Shown here one piece after another: positions 46,988 through 55,556 of a DNA stretch of 64,000 nucleotides. Origin of the DNA: Enterococcus faecalis (GTDB lineage Bacteria; Bacillota; Bacilli; Lactobacillales; Enterococcaceae); contig NZ_CP118962.1 of the NCBI RefSeq assembly GCF_029024925.1, positions 2,534,001-2,598,000 of the forward strand. Direction: 5' to 3'. Position 1 is the stretch's first letter; every line of letters begins with the position of its first letter. The translations under genes were made by a program, and so were the position numbers. Below the pieces are notes generated by a model. It was not told the DNA's origin, did no database searches, and saw only the letters and a list, made by a program, of their open reading frames with translations.

Positions 46988-47467
46988 CTATTTATGATAC
47001 GGTTCCCCTTTCATAATCCGAAAACCACGATAAATTTGTTCAACTAATACCAAACGCATTAACTGATGTGGATAAGTTAAGCGGCCAAAAGAAATTTGTT
47101 GGTTACTTCGCTGAAGGACTGAATCACTGAGACCTAAGGAGCCACCAATGACAAAGGTTAGATTACTTTTGCCACTAATCCCTAATTGTTCAATTTCTTT
47201 TGAAAATTCTTCACTAGATAATTGTTTGCCATTAATGGCTAAAACAAAGACGTATTCGTTGTCATTAATTTTCCCCAAAATACGTTGGCCTTCTTTTTCT
47301 TTGACTTGAAGCATTTCAGCGTCACTGAGTTTTTCTGGGGCTTTTTCATCTGGTACTTCAATGATTTCCATCTTGGCATAGCTATTTAAACGTTTCAGAT
47401 ATTCATTAATGCCTTGAATCAGGTATTTTTCTTTCAGTTTTCCGACTGTTACTAGTTTAATTTTCAC
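46988..47467 (-). CDS. rlmH: 23S rRNA (pseudouridine1915-N3)-methyltransferase RlmH
   Basis: A 159-residue SPOUT methyltransferase that uses SAM to methylate pseudouridine 1915 of 23S rRNA. The knot region reads [47 protein letters not shown] (about residues 104-150), with the C-terminal GEPYHK that is almost invariant in the family. In staphylococci the 3' end of this gene is the SCCmec attachment site; here it runs into ordinary intergenic DNA, with no cassette. It is divergent from htrA across a DnaA-box-rich region. Confidence 0.96.
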   Translation of the reverse strand: MKIKLVTVGKLKEKYLIQGINEYLKRLNSYAKMEIIEVPDEKAPEKLSDAEMLQVKEKEGQRILGKINDNEYVFVLAINGKQLSSEEFSKEIEQLGISGKSNLTFVIGGSLGLSDSVLQRSNQQISFGRLTYPHQLMRLVLVEQIYRGFRIMKGEPYHK

Positions 47468-47524
47468 CTATTCCACTACTTTCTCGTTTTCTCTTCTTTC
47501 TTATTTTAGCACGAAGTTTGGCTA

Positions 47525-47729
47525 CTTTCCACAACGTTTCCACATACTTATACACATATACACAGAGTTATCCACAGAACAAACTAAAAAATTACTTTAT
47601 TTAACAGCTTTTTCAATACAAACACATATTCGCCACTGATTTGTCCACATTATCCACATTCTGTGGATAACTTTTCTGAAAACTGTACACAGAGTTATTC
47701 CCGATTTGTTCACATTTTTCTGTGTATAA
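47525..47729. promoter_or_regulatory. Cluster of DnaA boxes between rlmH and htrA
   Basis: Perfect boxes TTATCCACA at 47568-47576 and 47650-47658, and on the other strand at 47670-47662. Relaxed boxes (TTATACACA) are at 47548-47556 and, reverse, 47729-47721. Further one- or two-mismatch copies lie at 47525-47533, 47536-47544, 47556-47564, 47641-47649 and 47706-47714. The intervening stretch (47580-47635) is AT-rich. Two perfect boxes face each other across three bases (47650-47670). The cluster may bind DnaA for titration, origin-like or promoter-control purposes. Confidence 0.7.
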
Positions 47730-47867
47730 CTTTTTCATTCGTATTTTTTCTGTAATTTTTCCCTAAGTTGTTCATAAAAAATTCAAAGCTATTCGATAGA
47801 CTAAAGGAGTAGGAAACAGATATACTTAATATAGAAAATTCAGATGCACTTATTGGGAGGTTATTTT

Positions 47868-49166
47868 ATGCAACGAAAAGATGTTACACCTAATTCAGAT
47901 AAAAAAAGTTTATTGCAAAAATTTGGGATTGGTTTAGCTGGCGGCTTACTTGGTGGCGCCCTTATTCTAGGAGGCGCTTATTCTGGGATTATTCCCACAC
48001 CCAACGGCGGAAATAATGCGGCGACGACGACATCCACTAATCACGGCGACACAAAAGTCAGCAATGTAAGTTACAATGTGTCTAGCGATGTCACAAAAGC
48101 CGTGAAAAAAGTTCAAAATTCTGTGGTTTCTGTCATTAATATGCAAAGTGCTAGCAACAATTCTTCGGCAGATGATCCTTTTGGGGGATTGTTCGGTGGG
48201 AATGAAGGTACTCAAGACTCTTCCGGCAACAATGGTAACGATTTAGAAGCAGCCAGTGAAGGTAGTGGGGTTATTTATAAGAAAGATGGTAAAACGGCTT
48301 ATGTCGTGACAAATAACCACGTCGTAGATAAAGCGCAAGGATTGGAAGTTGTTTTATCTGATGGTACCAAAGTGAAAGGCGAATTAGTCGGAACCGATGC
48401 TTACACGGATTTAGCCGTGATTAAAATTTCTTCCGACAAAGTTGATCAAGTCGCTGAGTTTGGAAATTCTAGTAAAATCACAGTCGGTGAGCCTGCTATT
48501 GCAATTGGTTCCCCTCTAGGCTCTGATTATGCTAACTCTGTCACACAAGGAATCATCTCTTCTGTGAATAGAAATATTACCAATAAAAACGAGTCTGGTG
48601 AAACCATCAATATTAATGCCATTCAAACCGATGCTGCCATCAATCCAGGAAACTCTGGTGGTCCACTAATCAATATTCAAGGACAAGTCATTGGAATTAA
48701 CTCAGTAAAAATTGTGCAATCAACTAGTCAAGTGAGCGTTGAAGGGATGGGCTTTGCCATTCCAAGTAATGACGTAGTCAACATTATCAACCAATTAGAA
48801 AAAGATGGTAAAGTGACGCGGCCAGCTCTCGGGATTACGATGTCTGATTTAACAGGTATCTCTTCACAACAACAAGAACAAATTTTAAAAATTCCAGCTT
48901 CTGTAAAAACTGGCGTAGTGGTTCGTGGTGTTGAAGCAGCGACCCCTGCTGAAAAGGCTGGATTGGAAAAATACGATGTTATCACGAAAGTTGACGGCCA
49001 AGACGTAAGCTCTACTACAGATTTACAAAGCGCGCTTTACAAGAAAAAAGTTGGCGACAAAATGGAAGTGACTTATTATCGTGGTTCTAAAGAAATGAAA
49101 GCAACTATCGATTTAACCATTGATAAATCAGCTTTAACACAACAAAATAATCGCAGCAATCAATAA
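47868..49166 (+). CDS. htrA: HtrA/DegP-type membrane-anchored serine protease
   Basis: A 432-residue envelope protease and chaperone when started at the ATG at 47868, which has GGGAGG upstream. A single N-terminal membrane helix (FGIGLAGGLLGGALILGGAYSGII, about residues 19-42) is followed by a flexible Ser/Asn/Gly-rich linker, the trypsin-like domain with catalytic His (TNNHVVD), Asp (YTDLAVIKI) and Ser (NPGNSGGPL), and one C-terminal PDZ domain (about 325-415). It degrades misfolded exported proteins and processes surface proteins. A -10-like TATACT is at 47821-47826. The DnaA boxes lie just upstream of its promoter. Confidence 0.95.
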   Translation: MQRKDVTPNSDKKSLLQKFGIGLAGGLLGGALILGGAYSGIIPTPNGGNNAATTTSTNHGDTKVSNVSYNVSSDVTKAVKKVQNSVVSVINMQSASNNSSADDPFGGLFGGNEGTQDSSGNNGNDLEAASEGSGVIYKKDGKTAYVVTNNHVVDKAQGLEVVLSDGTKVKGELVGTDAYTDLAVIKISSDKVDQVAEFGNSSKITVGEPAIAIGSPLGSDYANSVTQGIISSVNRNITNKNESGETININAIQTDAAINPGNSGGPLINIQGQVIGINSVKIVQSTSQVSVEGMGFAIPSNDVVNIINQLEKDGKVTRPALGITMSDLTGISSQQQEQILKIPASVKTGVVVRGVEAATPAEKAGLEKYDVITKVDGQDVSSTTDLQSALYKKKVGDKMEVTYYRGSKEMKATIDLTIDKSALTQQNNRSNQ

Positions 49167-49214
49167 AAGAAAGAAACGACCTGTTGTTCAAACAACAGGT
49201 CGTTTCTTTCTTTT
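49165..49214. terminator. Bidirectional terminator between htrA and ytpR
   Basis: Perfect 24-bp arms (49165-49188 and 49191-49214) with a 2-base loop. It overlaps the last bases of both convergent genes. Confidence 0.92.
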
Positions 49215-49833
49215 ATTCTCCTACCGCAAATGCAGAACCAACTTCTGCATCAAAAGGCAATTCTAAGATTCCTTTTTTAGCTGGTGCATTTGGTAAACGT
49301 AATTCTTTTGCTGAACAAATCATTCCAAAACTTTCTTCACCACGTAAAACCCCTGGCCAAATCATTAAACCATCAGGCATCATTGCGCCTGGTTTGGCCA
49401 CAACTACTTTTTGTCCTGCTTTGATGTTCGGTGCGCCACAAACAATTTGTAAGATTTCGCCGTTGTCTACTTCTGTTTGTGTGATAGATAAATGATCTGA
49501 ATCTGGGTGTTTTTTACATGATTTGACAAAGCCAACCACAATTTTAGGGGTGTCGTCTTTTTCAAGGGTTTCTGAAAATCCCGCATCTTTAATCGCTGTA
49601 TTGACTTTTTCGATTTGTTCGTCTGTTAAAGTCACTTGGCCGGTGCCATTAATGTCACCTAGAAGCGCTGAAGCATTGAAAATATTCCAAGCTACCACTG
49701 TTTCTGGCGCCTCAACTAAACTTACACGTGCCACATCGCCGACACGTTTTACTTGGTTTTCCGCACCTTGATCGTCCGCAACGATGACAAGTAAGACATC
49801 GCCAACGTGTTCTTTGTTATATGCAAAAATCAT
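49213..49833 (-). CDS. ytpR: YtpR-family tRNA-binding-domain protein
   Basis: A 206-residue protein when started at 49833 (MIFAYNKEHVGD, with GGAGG seven bases upstream). The N-terminal DUF4479-type domain is followed by an EMAP/Trbp-like tRNA-binding domain, seen as VVGFVKSCKKHPDSDHLSITQTEVDNGEILQIVCGAPNIKAGQKVVVAKPGAMMP (about residues 97-150). This domain also occurs at the start of PheT and the end of MetG. YtpR proteins have no firmly assigned role; tRNA or structured RNA binding is likely. Confidence 0.88.
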   Translation of the reverse strand: MIFAYNKEHVGDVLLVIVADDQGAENQVKRVGDVARVSLVEAPETVVAWNIFNASALLGDINGTGQVTLTDEQIEKVNTAIKDAGFSETLEKDDTPKIVVGFVKSCKKHPDSDHLSITQTEVDNGEILQIVCGAPNIKAGQKVVVAKPGAMMPDGLMIWPGVLRGEESFGMICSAKELRLPNAPAKKGILELPFDAEVGSAFAVGE

Positions 49834-49916
49834 TTCTGTTCCTCCTCTGTCGTTTTCCTGTCTTATCTTATCAAAAATTGACCCCTTGTGCATACTTTTT
49901 TGTCGAAAAACTAAAA

Positions 49917-49955
49917 GACTTGGAAAATATGTCGCTACGACTTATTCTCCAAGTC
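49917..49955 (-). terminator. Terminator downstream of the universal stress protein gene
   Basis: A long hairpin: arms 49917-49934 and 49938-49955 with two mismatches and a 3-base loop, followed on the minus strand by TTTTAGTTTTT. Confidence 0.7.
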
Positions 49956-50043
49956 CTCAATTTTGAGTGACAAGCCGCTGATCCTTTGAAAAAACAAAAG
50001 AAACGTAGGGTCAACTCTCTATTCAATCAATAACTTTTTTTGC

Positions 50044-50499
50044 TTATTTTTCTTCAGAGTGAACAATTAAGACATCGCAAGGGGCTTGACGAATAATGTA
50101 GCTACTGACGCTTCCCATGACCACACGTTCGACTGCGTTTAATCCTGATTGTCCCACCATAATTAAATCAACATTGTATTTTTCAGGTAATTCATGACTC
50201 ATGACTTCTTTGGGTGAACCAAACATGGTAACTGTTTCAACATTATGAAAATCAACGCTTTCAGCATACTTTTTACAATCGGCCATTAATTCTTCCGCAG
50301 CGGCTGTTTCTTGATCAATTAATTGATCATTTAACGTCGAATACCCCATCATTGTATACACTTGATTTTCTAAAATATTTGCAACAATGACTCGGCTTCC
50401 GTTTCGACGAGCAACCTCAATTGCACGTTCATAAGCTAAATTAGCTTGATCACTACCGTCTACGCCGACAAGAATATTTTTATACATTTGTTCTTCCAT
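50044..50499 (-). CDS. UspA-family universal stress protein
   Basis: A 151-residue Usp domain protein. The fold start KNILVGVDGSDQANLAYERAIEVA (about residues 6-29) and the C-terminal ATP-binding loop VGQSGLNAVERVVMGSVSSYIIRQAPCDVLIV (G-2x-G-9x-G(S/T) type, about 115-146) are both visible, so it probably binds ATP. The ATG at 50499 was chosen, with AAGGTG six bases upstream. Its role is in general stress survival, without known detail. Confidence 0.9.
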   Translation of the reverse strand: MEEQMYKNILVGVDGSDQANLAYERAIEVARRNGSRVIVANILENQVYTMMGYSTLNDQLIDQETAAAEELMADCKKYAESVDFHNVETVTMFGSPKEVMSHELPEKYNVDLIMVGQSGLNAVERVVMGSVSSYIIRQAPCDVLIVHSEEK

Positions 50500-50508
50500 T
50501 TTCGTCAC

Positions 50509-50646
50509 CTTCCCGATGGAGGCTGATCTAAAAGGCTTCTTTGACTAAGAATCTAGAGTCAAAAATGAATTTAGGACCCTTGCGCAGAACGCCCTTTTGT
50601 CCAGCTGATTCTCTCTTAATTTAATGGTTCCTCTGGTTCATGAAAA
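50509..50646. other. Promoter region of the Usp gene
   Basis: 138 bases between the thioredoxin-like and Usp genes. No hairpin with a T-run or convincing open frame was recognised, so read-through from the upstream gene is possible. Confidence 0.4.
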
Positions 50647-50961
50647 TTAGCCTAAGCTAGTTAAAAATGCACTGATTTCTTCTTTTGTTTTTCGATCTTT
50701 ATTTACTAAGCGTCCTAACTCTTGACCGTTTTCAATTACGACAAAACTCGGAATACCAAAAATATTCCACTCGGCAGCCACGTCAATAAACTGATCACGG
50801 TCGACTTCGATAAATTGAAACGCTGGAAATGCTTCTTCAATTTCAGGCATGACTGGTTTAATGAAACGACAGTCTCCGCACCAATCAGCAGTAAAGAAGA
50901 AAACATTTTTACCTTTTTCAACATAAGTTGCTAGTTCTTCTAATGAATTGGGATAAATCAT
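50647..50961 (-). CDS. Thioredoxin-family protein with WCGDC active site
   Basis: A 104-residue thioredoxin-fold protein. The active site is TADWCGDCRFIKP (Cys at about residues 27 and 30), where the usual WCGPC has Asp in place of Pro; the cis-proline loop is FGIPSFVVIENG (about 68-79). It is likely a cytoplasmic disulfide reductase or reductase-like protein. The GD dipeptide changes the expected redox potential. It follows the M42 peptidase gene by 11 bases, so they are co-transcribed. Confidence 0.9.
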   Translation of the reverse strand: MIYPNSLEELATYVEKGKNVFFFTADWCGDCRFIKPVMPEIEEAFPAFQFIEVDRDQFIDVAAEWNIFGIPSFVVIENGQELGRLVNKDRKTKEEISAFLTSLG

Positions 50962-50972
50962 TTAAACATCCT

Positions 50973-52049
50973 CTACTTTCCGTAAACAATTGTATTAACT
51001 GTTGATTTATCCAAGCCACGTAATGCTTGTAACAACATTTCCCGCGCTGCTTCATAATCCGCAATACTAAACATTGTTTGATGCGTATGGATGTAACGAC
51101 CACAAACGCCGATGACTGTACTTGGTACACCATTATTAGTTGTGTGCGCTGCCCCAGCATCCGTTCCGCCTTTAGAAACAAAATATTGATACGGAATATT
51201 GTGTGTCGCTGCTGTATCCAATAAATATTCACGCAAGCGAGGCAATGTGATTAAACCTGGGTCGAAAATCCGTAATAACGTTCCTTCACCTAAATGACCA
51301 TATGTCCCTTTTTTCGTGTGAATATCATCTGCCGCTGAACAATCCACCGCAAAGAAGATATCTGGATTAAATTTATGAACAGATGGTTTAGAACCACGTA
51401 AACCGACTTCTTCTTGTACGTTTGCTCCAGCAATTAATGTGTGGCCTAATTCTTCATTTTGTAACGTTTCCAATGCATCTAATACCAACGTACAACCATA
51501 GCGGTTATCCCATGATTTACTGATAATATTTTTGCCATTAGCTGTTTTAATCGTTTCTGTTTGTGGAACAATGGAATCCCCTGGACGAACGCCAAAGCTT
51601 TTAGCTTCTTCTTTTGAAGAGAATCCTGCATCAAATAACACATCAGAGACTTCTAATTGTTTTTGACCACTCGTACCACGCAACAAGTGTGGCGGAATAG
51701 ATGAAGAAATACATGGATAGTTCCCTTTACTTGTTTTTAACGTAAAACGTTGTGCTGAAACAACATAGGGATTCCAGCCACCTAAAGGAACCACTTGGAA
51801 TAAACCATTATCGTTAATTTGAGTTAACATGAAGCCAACTTCGTCCATGTGGGCTGCTACCATTACGCGTGGCGCTGCTTCCACTTTTGAACGTTTAATC
51901 CCAAAAATACCACCTAAACCATCATATTGAACATCGTCCACTAACGGGGTGATATGTTCTTTCATGTACGCGCGAATGTCGTCTTCAAATCCGCTGGTTC
52001 CTTGTAATTCAGTTAATTCCTTGATTCGTTGAAATGTTTTTTCTTCCAT
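50973..52049 (-). CDS. pepA: M42-family glutamyl aminopeptidase (PepA type)
   Basis: A 358-residue dinuclear-metal aminopeptidase when started at 52049 (MEEKTFQRIKELTELQGTSGFE); an in-frame start at 52097 is possible but less well placed. Metal ligand regions seen: VAAHMDEVGFM (His, Asp), WDNRYGC (Asp), GANVQEEVGLRG (Glu-Glu) and AVDCSAADDI. The C-terminal SKGGTDAGAAHTTNNGVPS carries the last ligand His. It removes N-terminal residues, acidic ones in lactic acid bacteria, from imported peptides. It fits the oligopeptide-binding lipoprotein found nearby. Confidence 0.9.
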   Translation of the reverse strand: MEEKTFQRIKELTELQGTSGFEDDIRAYMKEHITPLVDDVQYDGLGGIFGIKRSKVEAAPRVMVAAHMDEVGFMLTQINDNGLFQVVPLGGWNPYVVSAQRFTLKTSKGNYPCISSSIPPHLLRGTSGQKQLEVSDVLFDAGFSSKEEAKSFGVRPGDSIVPQTETIKTANGKNIISKSWDNRYGCTLVLDALETLQNEELGHTLIAGANVQEEVGLRGSKPSVHKFNPDIFFAVDCSAADDIHTKKGTYGHLGEGTLLRIFDPGLITLPRLREYLLDTAATHNIPYQYFVSKGGTDAGAAHTTNNGVPSTVIGVCGRYIHTHQTMFSIADYEAAREMLLQALRGLDKSTVNTIVYGK

Positions 52050-52355
52050 AGATGTATGTCCTATTGCTTTTGATTTGTTGGAAATTACGCCAACCAAGCG
52101 TCACTTTTTCTCTAAAAAGTCACTTTATCCTGTCGATAAAAATAGGTACTCCTTTCATATGATTTCACTCTTATTATAACGCAAATACTAGAAAATGCAC
52201 ATCGCTTTCTCTTTTTAAACGTGACAATGAGAATGCCCTAAAAGAATGATTGAAAAACTTTTTTTATTTCTCAGCGGCCCCTTCTCTATGGTAAAATAAG
52301 AGTGATACTGACAAAAGTAATAGTAAGCAGAAACCGACCAAGGGAGGTCATACAA
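52050..52355. other. Divergent promoter region of pepA and the PepSY-like gene
   Basis: About 300 bases. No gene or strong hairpin was seen. A TAAAAT-like -10 (at about 52291) precedes the rightward gene. Confidence 0.4.
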
Positions 52356-52697
52356 ATGAACGAAGAAAATGAGTTGACATACTTTAAAGGCGGCTTAGCG
52401 CTAGGCGTTGGTCTTGGTTTAGTAGGAGGCATTGCCTCAACCTTGTTCTACCATAAGAAAAAAACAATCTCCGCTGATCTCGTCTTAGAAAATGTAAAAG
52501 CTGCTTTTTTAAAAGAAGGACCGATTGAAGGTTCGTGGATTGAGTTTGAGAAAAAGCCCTTGCGGAAATTCGCCATCCACTCCAAAACGTATACTGGAGG
52601 AATTTGCCGCATTGAAGACGACGGCATTGTTCAATACGAATTCACTGCAGATGCCTACACAGGAACTGTCATTGACATCCAACGATTAAAAGATTAA
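52356..52697 (+). CDS. Small membrane-anchored PepSY-like protein
   Basis: A 113-residue protein started at the ATG at 52356, with GGGAGG eight bases upstream. A glycine-rich membrane helix (GGLALGVGLGLVGGIASTLFYH, about residues 12-33) is followed by a domain of about 75 residues with the look of a single PepSY unit (ICRIEDDGIVQYEFTADAYTGTVIDIQRL at the end). It probably faces outward and may bind or inhibit a protease, as PepSY domains do. Function not established. It has its own terminator. Confidence 0.65.
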   Translation: MNEENELTYFKGGLALGVGLGLVGGIASTLFYHKKKTISADLVLENVKAAFLKEGPIEGSWIEFEKKPLRKFAIHSKTYTGGICRIEDDGIVQYEFTADAYTGTVIDIQRLKD

Positions 52698-52743
52698 AAA
52701 GATTGTTACAAAAGCACTTATTTGCTTTTGTAACAATCTTTTT
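52696..52743 (+). terminator. Terminator of the PepSY-like gene
   Basis: Perfect 21-bp arms (52696-52716 and 52723-52743), 6-base loop, T-run. Confidence 0.92.
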
Positions 52744-53015
52744 TTCTTCTCATTTGTTTTTTGTAAAAGGGATGTTTATTTTATGTCAAAAAAATCAAAT
52801 CAATGATGAATAAATACTCAAAAATCGAATGTTTTCTGCATGGAAATCACCTCAAATCTTTACTTATCAACGTTTGTCCACTTTTTTCATAAAAAAGATT
52901 AGACATTTTTTAAAAATTGATAAAAGAATAATCATTTCTAACGATTTTTTAATTTCTCCTTTTCATTTTTACATTATACTGAGAGTATTGCTAAAAATGA
53001 AAAGGAGCGTGTCAA
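52744..53015 (+). promoter_or_regulatory. Upstream region of the oligopeptide-binding gene with 16-bp inverted repeat
   Basis: A perfect 16-bp inverted repeat (52956-52971 and 52992-53007) brackets a -10-like TATACT (52975-52980). Its right arm contains the AAAGGAG ribosome binding site. The rest of the region is AT-rich without a recognised gene. Confidence 0.5.
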
Positions 53016-54671
53016 ATGAAGAAATCTGTTTTATTTACTTCATTACTTGTATTATCAAGCTTAGCTTTAGCGGCCTGCGGCGGTGGCAGTGACGATAAAG
53101 GAGCTAGCAACGGCGGCAGCAACAACCAAGTATACACAATGGTTGAATCCCAAGAAATGCCTAGTGCCGATCCGTCCCTTGCGACAGATGAAGTGAGTTT
53201 TACCACTTTAAATAATGTCTACGAAGGAATCTATCGTTTAGATAAAGACAACAAACCCGCGCCTGCTGGTGCAGCCGAAAAAGCGACTGTTTCAGAAGAC
53301 GGTTTAGTTTACAAAGTTAAATTACGTGAAGAATCAAAATGGTCTGATGGCAAACCAGTTACTGCTGCAGATTACGTTTACGGTTGGCAACGAACAGTGG
53401 ATCCTGCCACTGCTTCAGAATATGCCTACATGTTTGAACCAGTAAAAAATGCTGAAAAAATTTCTAAAGGGGAACTACCTAAAGAAGAATTGGGCATTAA
53501 AGCAATCAATGATCATGAATTAGAAATCACTCTAGAAACAGCAACACCATATTTTGACGATTTATTGGCTTTCCCTTCTTTCTTGCCGCAACGTCAAGAT
53601 ATCGTTGAACGTTTTGGTAAAGATTATACAAAGAGTAGCGATAAAGCAGTCTACAATGGTCCCTTTACGCTAACTGAGTTTGATGGTCCCGGAACAGATA
53701 CTAAATGGTCTCTAACTAAAAATGAAGAATATTGGGACAAAGAGACGGTCAAGTTAGATAAAGTCGCTATCAACGTGGTGAAAGAAGCCCCAACTGCCTT
53801 AAATCTTTATGAAACTGGTGAAGTGGATGATACGTATTTATCTGGCGAACTGGCTCAACAAATGCAAAACTCGCCTGACTTGGTCCAATTAAAAGCCGCT
53901 TCTTCTTTCTATTTAGAAATGAATCAAGCAGATGAAAAATCACCATTGACTAATGCAAACTTACGTCGTGCTATGTCTTATGCCATCGATCGCGATTCAT
54001 TAGCTAAAAATATTTTAGCTAATGGCTCTCTTCCTTCACAAGGCTTCGTTCCTGTGGATGTCGCGAAATCACCAAAAACGGGTGAAGACTTTGTTAAAGA
54101 AGCCGGCAGCGACAAATTAGTCAAATACGACAAGAAAAAAGCTGTGGAATACTGGAACAAAGCGAAACAAGAACTTGGTGTTTCCAACTTAACGGTTGAT
54201 TTAATGGTAGACGACTCTGAAGGCGCTAAAAAAATGGGCGAATATCTTCAAGGATCACTATCTGATACTTTGGAAGGCTTAAAAGTAACTGTGACGCCTG
54301 TCCCTATGGCTGTTCGCTTAGATCGTACCTTAAAAGGGGATTTCCAAATCGCTGTTCGTGGTTGGAGTGCCGACTATTCAGACCCAATTAACTTCTTAGA
54401 TTTATTAGAAAGCTCAACTTCTAATAACCGTGGACGTTACAGCAATCCTGAATACGATAAATTCATTGCTGCGTCCAAAACCACAGATGTTAACGATCCT
54501 GAAAAACGCTGGGAAGATCTAATCAACGCTGAAAAAACAGTAATTGCTGATATGGGTGTTGTGCCAATTTACCAAAAAGCAGAATCACACTTACGTGCAC
54601 CAAACGTGAAAGAAATTATTTATCATCCAACAGGTGCTAAATACGACTTCAAGTGGGCGTATAAAGAATAA
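53016..54671 (+). CDS. Oligopeptide ABC transporter substrate-binding lipoprotein (OppA type)
   Basis: A 551-residue solute-binding protein of family 5. The signal peptide ends in the lipobox LAAC (Cys at residue 21), then a Gly/Ser-rich linker. The family signature region VYKVKLREESKWSDGKPVTAADYVYGWQRTVDP (about residues 92-124) and the later GFVPVD ... YAIDRDSLA blocks are present. It delivers peptides to an Opp permease, but no permease or ATPase genes are next to it, so it is an orphan binding protein. In enterococci such orphans (PrgZ/TraC group) can bind peptide pheromones; that function is only a possibility here. Confidence 0.9.
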   Translation: MKKSVLFTSLLVLSSLALAACGGGSDDKGASNGGSNNQVYTMVESQEMPSADPSLATDEVSFTTLNNVYEGIYRLDKDNKPAPAGAAEKATVSEDGLVYKVKLREESKWSDGKPVTAADYVYGWQRTVDPATASEYAYMFEPVKNAEKISKGELPKEELGIKAINDHELEITLETATPYFDDLLAFPSFLPQRQDIVERFGKDYTKSSDKAVYNGPFTLTEFDGPGTDTKWSLTKNEEYWDKETVKLDKVAINVVKEAPTALNLYETGEVDDTYLSGELAQQMQNSPDLVQLKAASSFYLEMNQADEKSPLTNANLRRAMSYAIDRDSLAKNILANGSLPSQGFVPVDVAKSPKTGEDFVKEAGSDKLVKYDKKKAVEYWNKAKQELGVSNLTVDLMVDDSEGAKKMGEYLQGSLSDTLEGLKVTVTPVPMAVRLDRTLKGDFQIAVRGWSADYSDPINFLDLLESSTSNNRGRYSNPEYDKFIAASKTTDVNDPEKRWEDLINAEKTVIADMGVVPIYQKAESHLRAPNVKEIIYHPTGAKYDFKWAYKE

Positions 54672-54689
54672 TCACTCGATTAAATTTAG

Positions 54690-54738
54690 AAAAAGATTTG
54701 GAACAATAGCGATTTTGGCTATTGTTCCAAATCTTTTT
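54690..54738. terminator. Bidirectional terminator between the OppA-type gene and the PTS operon
   Basis: Perfect 21-bp arms (54690-54710 and 54718-54738) with a 7-base loop; A-run on the left and T-run on the right. Confidence 0.92.
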
Positions 54739-55556
54739 TATATAATCCCGATTAAAGAACCTAACAACCCAAAAATCACAGTAAAAATAATTAAAGCAAT
54801 CGGCGTGCGTCCTTTTTTCAACATAATAAAACAAAACAGCGTAAACACTAAAGGTAATAAATTGGGCATGATTGTATCAAACAATTGTGTTTGAAGGTCT
54901 AACTTAGTGTCTTTCAAGCGAAAAACAAAAGTTGTCGTTAATTGTACACTCTTCGGAATCAACGCGCCCACCACGGAAATTCCTACAATTGTTGCTGAAC
55001 GAGATAATTTTTTAGTACTTTCGCTTAAAACTGAAATTGCTTTGACACCCATTTTATAACCTAGATTAATTAACCCAATTTTGGCAGCCATATACGGAAT
55101 ATTAAATAACAACAAGAAAACAATTGGTCCTAAGATATTGCCTTCTAATGATAGTTGTGAACCAATCGCTGCTGCAATCGGCAAAACGGTTAAATAAAAT
55201 AGCGCATCCCCAATTCCGCCTAACGGGCCCATCAACGCTGTTTTAATCGCTTGAATGGATTTTGGTGATTCTTTTGACTCTTCCATTGCAATAATCACAC
55301 CATGCATGAACGTCACTAATTGTGGATTCGTGTTCATAAATTGTAAATGATTTTCCAAAGAAAGAGCTAAGTCTTCTTTATCACGATGAATCTTTTTCAA
55401 TCCTGGAATTAATGAGTAGGTCCAGCCGCCTGCTTGCATTCTTTCATAATTAAATGAAGATTGTAGCAGATACGAACGGAACATTATTTTTTTTAACTCT
55501 TTTTTTGTTATTACTTTTTCGGATATCGTATCATTATATGTTTCTTCAGATGCCAT
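54738..55556 (-). CDS. PTS EIID, mannose/fructose/sorbose family
   Basis: A 272-residue membrane component that with EIIC forms the sugar channel. The start at 55556 (ATGGCATCTGAAG) is preceded by GGAGGG within the end of the EIIC gene and overlaps it by 11 bases. Family blocks: LKKIMFRSYLLQSSFNYERMQAGGWTYSLIPGLKKI (about residues 19-54) and MGPLGGIGDALFYLTVLPIAAAIG (about 115-138). A hydrophobic C-terminal helix ends it. Last gene of the amino-sugar operon. Confidence 0.92.
   Translation of the reverse strand: MASEETYNDTISEKVITKKELKKIMFRSYLLQSSFNYERMQAGGWTYSLIPGLKKIHRDKEDLALSLENHLQFMNTNPQLVTFMHGVIIAMEESKESPKSIQAIKTALMGPLGGIGDALFYLTVLPIAAAIGSQLSLEGNILGPIVFLLLFNIPYMAAKIGLINLGYKMGVKAISVLSESTKKLSRSATIVGISVVGALIPKSVQLTTTFVFRLKDTKLDLQTQLFDTIMPNLLPLVFTLFCFIMLKKGRTPIALIIFTVIFGLLGSLIGII

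Noticed and set aside
46988-47010. SCC-type attachment site at the 3' end of rlmH
   Set aside because: The gene end resembles the staphylococcal site only as far as the conserved C-terminal codons require. There is no ccr recombinase and no direct repeat downstream.
47525-47729. Reading the DnaA-box cluster as the chromosomal origin oriC
   Set aside because: dnaA, dnaN, parB and rpmH are not in the window, and both flanks are ordinary genes. Boxes alone do not prove an origin, so it is reported only as a DnaA-box cluster.
53016-53078. Pheromone-like octapeptide in the OppA-type signal peptide
   Set aside because: LSSLALAA has some likeness to cAD1 (LFSLVLAG), but Leu, Ala and Ser are so common in lipoprotein signals that the match is not informative.
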